A stretch of 44,917 nucleotides of DNA, from contig DSBQ01000022.1 in NCBI GenBank assembly GCA_011045995.1, positions 1 to 44,917 on the forward strand, in the 5' to 3' direction. The position numbers and the translations under genes were made by a program. Of this stretch, positions 24,822-33,099 are shown piece after piece. The notes beneath the pieces were generated by a model. The model saw only the letters and a program-made list of their open reading frames with translations, was not told where the DNA came from and did not search any database. This stretch comes from Methanoculleus sp. (GTDB lineage Archaea > Halobacteriota > Methanomicrobia > Methanomicrobiales > Methanomicrobiaceae). Position 1 is the stretch's first letter, and each line of letters starts with the position of its first letter.

Positions 24822-26798
24822 CTAATCCTCCGTAAATTTACGTTTTTTACCAAAAGGTTGGTATTTTTTGCCTCCACCCTGATAGAATTTGGTGAAGAAT
24901 TCGACATAGTGTAAACGAATTGAGTGTAATCCGCCACCCAGAATACCCAGGGCGGTATTCAGTATGTGGCCAGCCAGGAATACAACGATCCCTAAAAGGA
25001 TGAACACAATACCAACCACCGAAAAGCTTTCCAGCTGCGGTTGTATGAGACTCTCGATTGCCATGTAATTGACCACCATCGCAATTGCGACAGACGACAG
25101 GCCGACCGCTGCAAGACGTGCATAGGACAGCACGTGACTGATGATGGTAGGGAGCTCCAGTAGCTCGAGTACGTTTTCCTGGGCAATACTGACAACGCCA
25201 ATGATGATCATCACTGCACCGAGGATGCCAAAGATATTGAGCCCTGCAACGAGTGCGGGGAACCCGGTTAAGTCCGGCATGATCGGCAACGCAAAGAACG
25301 ACCAGAGAGCGAAGAGAATACCCCACATAGTAAGGATCCATCCCGCCTGGCCCATGACGGCCTGGGTGCGGTGCTTGCCGGGATGGTGTCTCTTCATTGC
25401 ATTGTACATGTGAAGGAAACGCCCGAGCGTGAGGTGTACGATTCCAATCCATGCGGAAAGAATAAGCATCAGCACAACATCCGGCCCGTGGCCGCTTGCT
25501 GCATGCCCTCCGATATTCAGGTGCCGGTTGATGCCAATGGGGTCCCACGGCAGCGCGAATCCAAGGAATTCACTGAATATCACACCAAAGATGATACTGG
25601 AAACGGATGCGTTTCTCAGCACGTCAAGGAGTTTCTGACCTGCCTCTCCCTTCAGCATCTTTCTGAGATAGATACTTAAGGCAAGGAGAATCAGACCGTA
25701 TCCCACATCGCCGAGAATAAACCCGAAGAAGATGGGGAAGACAATCGCGACCAGCAGTGTCGGATCAAACTCCGAATACTGCGGGCGTGAATAGATGTCC
25801 ATTAATGCTTCCGTCGGCTTGGAGAAATCCGGATTGTTGTACTCGATTGGTACCACATCGTTGACGGGGTCGTACTCAAGTTCGGTGATGTACACCTTTC
25901 CGCCGGTTGCCGACGTAATGTCAGAGATGAGTGCGCCTTTCTTTTCGACGGGGACCCACCCCTCTGCCACGAACGTCTCTTCAGTGGTGGCGAATCGAAG
26001 CGGTGCTTCCTTTCGCTCCACTTCTGCCGTGAGCAGCTCATCGCATGCCACCAGAAACGCTGCGTGTTTCTCTTTCTGGGCTAAAATTCGCCCTTTTACC
26101 GCCTCAATTTCATTGTTGAGACGGGCGATCTCCTGAGTGTACCATTCGATCCGTGCATGCGCCGTTCCCGTTTCATCGGGGATGGCAACTGCCTGGAATC
26201 CGGCATCGAGAAGCGAATGTTCAGCCTCCCCGGCGTTTTCCAGCGGCACGACCGCTATCAGAAACTGTTTCTTGTTGACAGTGGTGTAGAAAGACTCGTT
26301 CGGGACGTTAAAGCCAACTTCAGCCGATACGTGCCCTGCAAAGACCCTGAAGAATTCAAATCCTTTCAGGTCCTCAAGATTGCCCGTATACCCCGCGAAG
26401 GGTTTGAGTTCGGCAAGCTTTGCACCGTATTCCCGTACGGTATTCTCAAGCGAGTTTTTCTCCTCGATGAGGGCCATTGCCTCCTTCTCGATCAGGGGGA
26501 ATTCTGACTCTATTTTGCGCGTCAGTTCTGCCGTCCCCGACCGGACGGAGATCTCCACCTCACCTGCTGAGACACCGAATGAACTCTCAATAGAACGAAT
26601 TCTGATGAGATCACTCGATACTTCGCCTGCACCAGGAAGCGGCATGCCGATTTTATAACCTTCATACTCTTCCTCATCTGATTCCACAAAATCTTCGATA
26701 TGGAAGAGATTGTGGCGGTAAAGCTCACGTACGATTGTGTCAAGCTGATCTTTGGACGCTGCAATCAGCAGCCGGCTCATTGTCTGCACTTTAAACAT
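24822..26798 (-). CDS. atpI: A-type ATP synthase subunit I (a subunit)
   Basis: A 658-residue stator. Residues 1-340 are the cytoplasmic arm with coiled coils that bind the E/H stalks; seven to eight membrane helices follow (FPIFFGFILGDVGYGLILLA onward). The conserved Arg that faces the rotor Glu is in SHVLSYARLAAVGLSSVAIA. It starts at ATG 26798 inside the end of atpH, using GGTGAAG there as Shine-Dalgarno; overlap is eight bases. Confidence 0.97.
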   Translation of the reverse strand: MFKVQTMSRLLIAASKDQLDTIVRELYRHNLFHIEDFVESDEEEYEGYKIGMPLPGAGEVSSDLIRIRSIESSFGVSAGEVEISVRSGTAELTRKIESEFPLIEKEAMALIEEKNSLENTVREYGAKLAELKPFAGYTGNLEDLKGFEFFRVFAGHVSAEVGFNVPNESFYTTVNKKQFLIAVVPLENAGEAEHSLLDAGFQAVAIPDETGTAHARIEWYTQEIARLNNEIEAVKGRILAQKEKHAAFLVACDELLTAEVERKEAPLRFATTEETFVAEGWVPVEKKGALISDITSATGGKVYITELEYDPVNDVVPIEYNNPDFSKPTEALMDIYSRPQYSEFDPTLLVAIVFPIFFGFILGDVGYGLILLALSIYLRKMLKGEAGQKLLDVLRNASVSSIIFGVIFSEFLGFALPWDPIGINRHLNIGGHAASGHGPDVVLMLILSAWIGIVHLTLGRFLHMYNAMKRHHPGKHRTQAVMGQAGWILTMWGILFALWSFFALPIMPDLTGFPALVAGLNIFGILGAVMIIIGVVSIAQENVLELLELPTIISHVLSYARLAAVGLSSVAIAMVVNYMAIESLIQPQLESFSVVGIVFILLGIVVFLAGHILNTALGILGGGLHSIRLHYVEFFTKFYQGGGKKYQPFGKKRKFTED

Positions 26799-27114
26799 TG
26801 AGCTTCACCTTGAACTGGTCAACGAGCAGTGCAACCGCTTTGTCAAGGTTTTTGTTTGATGCTGCTCTGACAGCTTCTGCCCGGCGTCTGCCCTCTTCAC
26901 GGGTTTCAGCACTTTTTCGTGCCGCAATCGCCTCAGCATCCGCAATCCGCTTGGCTTTGTACTCTTTCGCACCTTCTGTTTCTTTGGCAACCATATTCTC
27001 TGCTTCCATACGGGCATCGGCAATCATTTTTGCCTTTGCATCGTATGCCGCGGCGATCATGGCCCGCCTTTCTTCTTCAGTCTGTTTGATGCTCTTCAAG
27101 ACCTCAGTCTTCAT
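26791..27114 (-). CDS. atpH: A-type ATP synthase subunit H
   Basis: A 107-residue coiled-coil protein of the peripheral stalk that pairs with subunit E. It is nearly all charged helix (EERRAMIAAAYDAKAKMIAD, then EGAKEYKAKRIADAEAIAAR) and belongs to the AtpH/GatY-like family. GGAGGA lies six bases before the ATG. It is the first gene of the operon atpHIKECFABD, so the promoter should lie just upstream. Confidence 0.93.
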   Translation of the reverse strand: MKTEVLKSIKQTEEERRAMIAAAYDAKAKMIADARMEAENMVAKETEGAKEYKAKRIADAEAIAARKSAETREEGRRRAEAVRAASNKNLDKAVALLVDQFKVKLNV

Positions 27115-27192
27115 CCAGTCCTCCTCTCACGGCAATACAATAACTGATGAAGAGGATCGGTATTAACTCTTCTTATTTCCGGCACAGAGCGT

Positions 27193-27199
27193 AATATAT
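27193..27199 (-). promoter_or_regulatory. Candidate TATA box of the ATP synthase operon
   Basis: On the minus strand GATATATTACG lies about 80 bases before the atpH start, which would give a leader of roughly 50 bases. A TTAATACC closer to the gene is an alternative. Confidence 0.4.
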
Positions 27200-27251
27200 C
27201 GTCGATTGGGGGTGATGATACATGAACGGCGAGCCCCGGATAGAAAGCCTG

Positions 27252-27280
27252 AAAAATGCGATTTTTCTCATGAAAATCGC
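27252..27280 (-). terminator. Stem-loop followed by T-run
   Basis: A perfect 8-bp stem GCGATTTT/AAAATCGC with a 7-base loop, followed on the minus strand by ATTTTT. It lies about 200 bases after the 27476-27925 gene and upstream of the atp promoter, so it would insulate the two transcripts. Confidence 0.5.
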
Positions 27281-27475
27281 GTAGTTTCATTTTGCTCCTC
27301 AGACCTCTGCCAGCATGTTGTCCACCGTTCCCCCGGGAAGTGATATGCACGGAGGTATTGACCGATGGAATAAACAAAGGATCACCATGTCAGAATGGAT
27401 GGGCCTCTCCTGCATCGCATGCCCCTCACCGGGCATTCCGCGATTGACGGACCGGCCGCCCGCATACCGCCCTTC

Positions 27476-27925
27476 TCAGGACAGGCAGATGATCTGCGCG
27501 TGGACGGGGAGCCCCTCGGCCCCCACCCCCTCTTCCACGGTCCGGAAGACAACACCATCGAACTCGGATGAGGAGCAGATCACATCCTGTTCAGGATGGG
27601 TTCCCCGGATGATAGTGCTGTGGGGACGGATGACGGGGCCTGCCGAGATGACCATTCGCAGGCGACGGGACCCGGGATGGCCCTTCGGGAGCACGACCAG
27701 CGGTGCATGGTAGGTCCGCACCAGTTCGAGGAGCATACGGGCCTGTTCGACGTCGCCCCCCTCAGGAGCGGAGACGACGATCAGGTCCCCTTCCCGGATA
27801 CCCTGGAAGACCTCGGTGTCGGTGGTCTCGATGGGAAGGGCAAACTGTTCTTTCGCCCGGCCGATCAGAAAAAAAGAGGCGCCCCCCCGTATGAGCAGGA
27901 GCCCTGATGCAAGGGGAATGTTCAT
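27476..27925 (-). CDS. Hypothetical protein coupled to a zinc-ribbon gene
   Basis: A 149-residue soluble protein that I do not recognise. It alternates short strands and helices: GLLLIRGGASFFLIGRAKEQ, then EGDLIVVSAPEGGDVEQARM and LLELVRTYHAPLVVLPKGHP, which looks like a small alpha/beta fold with a repeated hydrophobic strand-Gly pattern; no catalytic set is obvious. ATG 27925 overlaps the stop of the upstream zinc-ribbon gene (ATGA), so the two are translationally coupled; a start further upstream would lie inside that gene. A stem-loop with T-run follows about 200 bases downstream. Confidence 0.65.
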   Translation of the reverse strand: MNIPLASGLLLIRGGASFFLIGRAKEQFALPIETTDTEVFQGIREGDLIVVSAPEGGDVEQARMLLELVRTYHAPLVVLPKGHPGSRRLRMVISAGPVIRPHSTIIRGTHPEQDVICSSSEFDGVVFRTVEEGVGAEGLPVHAQIICLS

Positions 27926-28074
27926 ATCTCGGTCACGTTGTCCGACTGGCATGAGGGACAGACGGGGTGGCGCCCGACCGCCTCGAAGACTGCGCCGCAG
28001 TCGTTACAGCGGAATTTCTTTCCTTTGATGCGCTCGTTGAGTTCAACATCCATTGGTCCGCCTACTGAACACAT
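27922..28074 (-). CDS. Small zinc-ribbon protein
   Basis: A 50-residue protein: C23-x2-C26 (FRCNDCGAVF) and C39-x2-C42 (HPVCPSCQSDNV) form a rubredoxin-like zinc ribbon. GGTGAG lies five bases before ATG 28074, which I take as start; ATG 28053 is an internal alternative. Its TGA overlaps the ATG of the next gene (ATGA), so the two proteins are made together and may form a complex. Such ribbons often bind RNA or act as redox-inactive adaptors; the role is not known. Confidence 0.75.
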   Translation of the reverse strand: MCSVGGPMDVELNERIKGKKFRCNDCGAVFEAVGRHPVCPSCQSDNVTEI

Positions 28075-28151
28075 GGTTTCTCACCAGTTGGTGGTAGAAC
28101 CCCCAGAGATATAAATGAATGGCATACGTCCGGGGGACCCGGCAGGACACT

Positions 28152-28757
28152 TCAGAGCACCGTCACCGCGTCCACCTTCGCCGGGACCTGCCGGCGGAGG
28201 TTAAAGTTCACACAGCCAGGGACCGACAGGGTGAGGAGGAACTCCCCCCCGGGGGCGATCGCCTGCCCGTCGGGAAGGGAGATACCTATGGTGAAACGTT
28301 CCCCCGCCTCAAGGACCGCATCCTCCGCCGCGGAAGACGGGACGCTCCTGACTACCGCCCAGGTACCGTTGGCAGCTGTCATATCATTCTGGAAGAGAGG
28401 ATCGTCCGGCGGCGGCGTAAGCAGCATGTCCGGCATTGCAAGGACGATGGCCGCCCGGGAAAAATCGATGGCCCCGCTCCCTTCCGAGGGCATGACGGTG
28501 AAACGGATTCCCCCGACCCCGCCATCCCGTGCGGTGCCATGGACATCACCGAAGAGGAGAAGGGCAGACCCGGCCGACCCGACCGCTTCGGCAGTGGCGC
28601 CGCCGGCGGTCCCGGAGGTGTCGTAGGTCATCGAGAGGACGGCAAACGAGAGTACCGATGCGACGACGACCCCCACGATGAGAAGGATCGCGGCTTCGAT
28701 GCCGGAGAATGCCTCTTCCCGGTGATAATCCCTTTGTTCTCCCCGCCAACCCCGCAT
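28152..28757 (-). CDS. Archaellin/type IV pilin-like protein
   Basis: A 201-residue secreted protein with a class III signal region. The N-terminus is charged (MRGWRGEQRDYHREE), followed by the archaellin-type hydrophobic helix AFSGIEAAILLIVGVVVASV (residues 16-35), very like FlaB starts (AFTGLEAAIVLI). The helix would be the assembly core after cleavage by the FlaK/PibD prepilin peptidase. The rest is a beta-rich head domain ending in VPAKVDAVTVL. No fla or pil assembly genes are nearby, so it is either a minor filament subunit or a pilin-like protein made apart from the machine. Confidence 0.82.
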   Translation of the reverse strand: MRGWRGEQRDYHREEAFSGIEAAILLIVGVVVASVLSFAVLSMTYDTSGTAGGATAEAVGSAGSALLLFGDVHGTARDGGVGGIRFTVMPSEGSGAIDFSRAAIVLAMPDMLLTPPPDDPLFQNDMTAANGTWAVVRSVPSSAAEDAVLEAGERFTIGISLPDGQAIAPGGEFLLTLSVPGCVNFNLRRQVPAKVDAVTVL

Positions 28758-28924
28758 GCTGCAGCCTCACCTCCGCCTGTACTGAATAGAGGTAGCGAGG
28801 GCAACGGCATTAATACCGAGGGTCGGAAGGCGTCCCGGACCCGGATGCCCTGCCAGCCCCGCCCCCTTCCCGGTCCGGCCGGCACAAGTGCTAACAGGGA
28901 TGGTTCCCATACGGGTCATGAACT

Positions 28925-30039
28925 ATGCAGCCCGAAGACTTTCTCCTGGAACGCTACCTTGCACAGCATGAGTTTTCCGCCCCCCACCTCCTCTGCACCT
29001 CCGACTGCGAGGCGATGACGATAGGCGACCTGCTCAACCTCTGTTCGGTACCAGAGACAGAATTGACAAATGTCTGGCTCGGGTATACCGAGTCCACCGG
29101 GGGAGAGCGCCTGCGCCAGGCCATCGCCTCCCTCTATACGACCATCAGCCCGGAGAACCTGCTCGCATTTACCGGCGCACAGGAGGGCATCTTCGCCTGC
29201 ATGAACATCCTTCTCCGGCCGGGCGACCATGTGATCGTCCAGTTCCCCGCCTACCAGTCGCTCTACGCCGTCGCCCGCGCACTGGGGTGCGAGGTCTCCT
29301 TCTGGGAGATGTCGGATGCTGGGGGGAGTGGGCCGTCGATATGGAAGAGCTCCAGGCCCTCGTCCGCCCTGCAACGAAGGCCATCGTGATCAACTCCCCC
29401 CACAACCCGACGGGCTACAACTTTTCCCGGGACGAACTGGACGCCATCGTCACCATCGCCGGGGAACACGGCCTCTGGCTCTTCTCCGACGAGGTGTACC
29501 GCGGACTCGAGCACGACCCGGCAGATCTCCTCCCTGCCGTCGCCGACCGCTACGACCGGGGCATATCGCTCGGGGTGATGTCCAAGGCGTTTGGCCTTGC
29601 GGGGCTTCGGATCGGCTGGGTGGCGGCACACGACCGTGACCTGATGGCACGGATTGCCGCGTTCAAGGACTATACGACCATCTGTAACAGTGCCCCCTCG
29701 GAGTTCCTCGCGGCAGTCGCCCTTGAACACCGCGACCTCCTGCTGGCAAGGAGCGGGGCCATCGTCCGCGACAACCTCGCCATCCTCGACGCATTCTTCC
29801 ACAACCACGCCAATCTCTTTGTCTGGAACAGACCCAGGGCAGGGTCGACGGTGTTTGTCCGGCTCTGCAGGGGAAGTGCAGAGGCCTTCTCCCGTGAGGC
29901 GATAGAAATTGCAGGCGTTCTTCTTCTCCCCTCCACGGTGTATGAGTTCGGTGATGCCCACTTCCGGGTGGGCTACGGCAGAACGGATATGTCCTCGTCA
30001 CTCGAGCGATTCGAGGCATTCCTGCAGCAGCGGGACTGA
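28925..30039 (+). pseudogene. PLP-dependent class I/II aminotransferase with a -1 frameshift
   Basis: Two overlapping frames together make one aminotransferase. The first (28925 onward) codes the N-terminal part, with FTGAQEGIFACMNILLRPGD and FPAYQSLYAVARALGCEVSF; the second (ending 30039) carries NSPHNPTGYNFSRDELDAIV, FSDEVYRG and the Schiff-base lysine in GVMSKAFGLAGLRIGW, plus the C-terminal Arg region HFRVGYGR. The break is at a G6 run, 29321-29326; one extra G would join WEMSDAGG to EWAVDMEE. Everything else is intact, so either a recent mutation or a homopolymer error. Substrate cannot be told. If the frameshift is an error, the protein is about 370 residues and functional. Confidence 0.85.
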
Positions 30040-30188
30040 CCTGAGGGCACCTTTCGGTGTCCCCCTCCAATCACTCATTTTTCCCGCCGGAACCGGCGGA
30101 TACGCTGCCACAGCATCACTACCCGAGAAGTGGCAGGAGTGATGCACCGGGAACCGGATGTCGCCGGACAAAAAAGGAGATATGCGGT

Positions 30189-30443
30189 TCAGATGGTGAT
30201 GCCGAAGGCATTGAGAATGATGAGAAGGACAAATCCCGGCAGCCCCCCGAAGGCACAGACAAGAACCGCCCCGATGCTGACAGGGATATCCCCCATCCCG
30301 AAGATATTGAAGAAGTTGAAGACGAACAGGAGCACGACGCCTATCACCGAATTGATGAGGAGTTTGGTGATGTTTTTCAGGAGGAACCAGATCACTACCG
30401 CTATGACGATCGCGATGATGATGGTGCTGATGGTTTCGATCAT
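30189..30443 (-). CDS. BofA-family small membrane protein
   Basis: An 84-residue protein with two hydrophobic helices (TISTIIIAIVIAVVIWFLL and NSVIGVVLLFVFNFFNIFG) and a C-terminal FGGLPGFVLLIILNAFGI, the pattern of the pro-sigmaK processing inhibitor BofA family. Archaea have no sigmaK, so the role there is unknown, perhaps regulation of a membrane protease. ATG 30443 lies four bases after the stop of the pmbA gene, so it is likely the last gene of the tldD-pmbA transcript; a TTG start would overlap that gene. Confidence 0.85.
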   Translation of the reverse strand: MIETISTIIIAIVIAVVIWFLLKNITKLLINSVIGVVLLFVFNFFNIFGMGDIPVSIGAVLVCAFGGLPGFVLLIILNAFGITI

Positions 30444-30447
30444 ACTG

Positions 30448-31764
30448 TTATTTACCAATGATATGCAGGTTATTGAACCTTACTGACGGAAGCGCAATCC
30501 TCCCCACCGTCCGGGTTTCCTCACTCGTTCCCGCAATATCGGCGAGCATCGCAAAGAGATTTCCGCCGAGCATCGCCGAGCGGATGGGGGCGGTGTACTC
30601 CCCGTCCTCGACATAGGAGGCATTCGAGAGCTCCACCGAGAAGTCGCCGGTGATGGTGTTTGCCGTGTGTGCCCCGACAAGGCCATGGCAGACGATGGCA
30701 CCCCCGTCGTCCACGCCGCCGGCGGGCCCCTCAACCGTCAGGTTATGGAACCCGATGCCGGGGGCGCCCCCCGCACCGCCGCGGACAGCATTGCCCGTTG
30801 TCTTTGCCCCGTAGCGGTAGGCAGTCTTCAGGTCATAGGCAAACCCTGCAACCGTTCCGTCCCGGACGAGCTCCAGTGGGCGGGTGACGACCCCGTCATC
30901 ATCCAAGGGAGTGGCATGATCGCCGTGGTGCGGGTCATCGATGACGTGGAGGGCCGGGTCGAGGCACGCCTCACCGAGTTTTCCGGCAAAATACGACCGT
31001 CCTGCATGAACGTTTCGGCCCGACAGTGCCGGGAAGAAGATCGCCGACAGCAGAGAGGCAAGTGCCGTCGGTGCGAAGACCACGTCCGCCTCCGCCGACG
31101 GCACATCACCCGCACCGGCCCAGAAGTCGGCGAAGAAGGCGGCCTTCTCCCCGACCTTTTCCGGGTCGATGTCTCCAAGACGCGCCGTGCTGTCATACTC
31201 GTAGCCGGTGGACGTCCCGTTGATCATCTCGAGCGAGACACCGGCATGGGTGCCCCTGTGGGTAGAGAAGACGTCGTGGGAGTTCGCAATCGCGCCCGCA
31301 CCCGACGAGAGGGAGGCCGACCCGCCGATGACGACAGCCTCTGCCCCTTCCGCCCCTGCCATTGTCCGGCTGAGGAGGTCCTCTGCAAGGGCAACGTCGC
31401 AAACGACCAGGGGGTCATATGGTTCATCGCAGGCCGGAAGGGGGGCAGGCGAAGGAAGTCCCTGCCAGTCCTGCTGGTCGGCGAGCCGGGCACTTGCCAC
31501 GGCCGCATCGAGGCACGCCTCCCAGCGGCCGGGGGACATCGTCGACGAGCTGCCGATCCGGCCGTCGGTGATGACCCGGATACCGATGCCCCACACCTCT
31601 GCCATTGAGGCCTCGCCGACGACGGTCTGCCTGAGCTCGAGGGAGAGCGACCGACCGGCTTCAAGGTAGACCTCAACCTCATCCGCCTTTGCAGCGCCGG
31701 CCCGGAGGATGTCATCGATGAGTGACTCGTAGGGGGCGATCTCCGGCGGGATGATCCTGCTCAT
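30448..31764 (-). CDS. pmbA: TldD/PmbA family protein (PmbA/TldE-like)
   Basis: A 438-residue partner of TldD. It has the family fold (VEVYLEAGRSLSLELRQTVV, IGIRVITDGRIGSSSTM, then GAHTANTITGDFSVELSNAS near the C-terminus) but not the HExxxH motif, as in the non-catalytic subunit. In bacteria the TldD/TldE pair is a metalloprotease that degrades or matures peptides; in methanogens the substrate is unknown. It overlaps tldD by four bases (ATGA) and is followed by the BofA-like gene. Confidence 0.93.
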   Translation of the reverse strand: MSRIIPPEIAPYESLIDDILRAGAAKADEVEVYLEAGRSLSLELRQTVVGEASMAEVWGIGIRVITDGRIGSSSTMSPGRWEACLDAAVASARLADQQDWQGLPSPAPLPACDEPYDPLVVCDVALAEDLLSRTMAGAEGAEAVVIGGSASLSSGAGAIANSHDVFSTHRGTHAGVSLEMINGTSTGYEYDSTARLGDIDPEKVGEKAAFFADFWAGAGDVPSAEADVVFAPTALASLLSAIFFPALSGRNVHAGRSYFAGKLGEACLDPALHVIDDPHHGDHATPLDDDGVVTRPLELVRDGTVAGFAYDLKTAYRYGAKTTGNAVRGGAGGAPGIGFHNLTVEGPAGGVDDGGAIVCHGLVGAHTANTITGDFSVELSNASYVEDGEYTAPIRSAMLGGNLFAMLADIAGTSEETRTVGRIALPSVRFNNLHIIGK

Positions 31765-33095
31765 GACTGCCCACCTCCGATGACGGCGTGCTCCAGCAAA
31801 ATATGCGGCGAACCGTCACTGACCGGGACGCTCTGCCCGGCCTTGCCGCAGTAGCCCTGGCTCATTGTCCGGTCACCGGCGACCATCGTGATATTGTGCA
31901 GCGTGGTGAGGATGTCGCCCGAGAGCGAGACGTCACGGACCATCGCGGTCATCTCCCCACCCTCGACGAGGAAGCCATACTCAGCATTGAACTGGAAGAC
32001 GCCCCGGCCGGGGTCGACCTGGCCGCCGCGGGAACCCTTCAGGAGTATCCCGTCACCGCATGCCTCGAGAAGCTCTTCAAGTGTCGCATCACCGTTTTCG
32101 ATGAAGGTGTTCGACATCCTGACGACCGGGGCATAGCCACCCTGTGCCCGGGCGTGCCCGGCAACCCCGCCGCCGACGGCCGCCAGCGTCTGGCGGTCAT
32201 GGAGAAAGTTTTCCAGCACCCCGTTTCGTATGATCTCGGTTCGCTGGACAGCGGTGCCCTCGTCATCGACCGGCATAAACCCAAATTCCGGCATCGTGGG
32301 ATCGTCGGTGACGCTCAGGACCGGAGCTCCGATCGCTGCGCCACGCTTGTCCTTGACGACCGATGCGCCTTCCTTGACGAGATCCCCTTCGCTTGCATGG
32401 CCGATGGCCTCATGCGCGAAGACGCCCCCGAGCTCGGGGTCGAGGATTGCGGTCATCTTTCCGCCCTGCGCCGACCGGGCGTCCAGCAGGAGGAGCGCCC
32501 GTTCGGCCGCCTCGCGTCCCTTCGCCTCTTTGTGGCGGATATTGAGGCCGGTGATGCCGTGTTCGCTCTCGCGGCCCATCTGCATCTGCCCATCCCTCCC
32601 GGCGACCGCGAGGACCGAGTAGCCCGACCGGACGATCTCGTAGCCAAACTCGGTTCCCTCGGAGTTCTCGAACCGTATGGTCGCAGCGGTCTCGATATAC
32701 CGGGCACGGGTATTGACGATGCCGTCAAGGGCCGCTGCCCGCTCAATGCCGAGGAGCATTCCGGTCTTCTCCTCGAGGGAGACGTTTCTCGGGTCCTCGG
32801 CGACGGAAGGGACGGGAAGAACGGATGAGGTCACCTTTGCAAGAGTGACGTCCTCCCCGGTCGCACGGGCAAGGGTGAGCGCCTCGTCCACCTTTCGCCG
32901 GACGGCGGCATCTCCCAGCGCGGAGAAGTTGTCGACCACCACCGTCCCCCAGCCCTTCCCGCCAAGGGCACGGATGACGGCGGTATCGGAAAAAGCGGAT
33001 CCCGCGGACTCGATTATCCCGTTATCTATCTCTATCTGGGTCCCGGAGCCTTCAAGGGCGCGGATATCGTAATATCGTGGTTCTGCAAACCGCAT
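31761..33095 (-). CDS. tldD: TldD-family metallopeptidase
   Basis: A 444-residue catalytic subunit. The zinc motif is HEAIGH at residues 228-233 in GGVFAHEAIGHASEGDLVKE; SGDILTTLHNITMVAGDRTM and GYCGKAGQSVPVSDGSPHIL near the C-terminus are typical. It forms a heterodimer with the PmbA-like protein encoded by the overlapping downstream gene. The gene lies four bases from the end of lonB on the same strand, so lonB-tldD-pmbA-bofA-like may be one transcript linking proteolysis functions. Confidence 0.95.
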   Translation of the reverse strand: MRFAEPRYYDIRALEGSGTQIEIDNGIIESAGSAFSDTAVIRALGGKGWGTVVVDNFSALGDAAVRRKVDEALTLARATGEDVTLAKVTSSVLPVPSVAEDPRNVSLEEKTGMLLGIERAAALDGIVNTRARYIETAATIRFENSEGTEFGYEIVRSGYSVLAVAGRDGQMQMGRESEHGITGLNIRHKEAKGREAAERALLLLDARSAQGGKMTAILDPELGGVFAHEAIGHASEGDLVKEGASVVKDKRGAAIGAPVLSVTDDPTMPEFGFMPVDDEGTAVQRTEIIRNGVLENFLHDRQTLAAVGGGVAGHARAQGGYAPVVRMSNTFIENGDATLEELLEACGDGILLKGSRGGQVDPGRGVFQFNAEYGFLVEGGEMTAMVRDVSLSGDILTTLHNITMVAGDRTMSQGYCGKAGQSVPVSDGSPHILLEHAVIGGGQS

Positions 33096-33099
33096 TTAG

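Larger units (their letters stand above)
27115..27475. other. Intergenic region with ATP synthase promoter and stem-loop
   Basis: About 360 bases between the 27.5-kb gene and atpH, both on the minus strand. It contains a stem-loop at 27258-27280, a TATA candidate at 27193-27199 and the atpH Shine-Dalgarno. No gene is supported. Confidence 0.5.
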
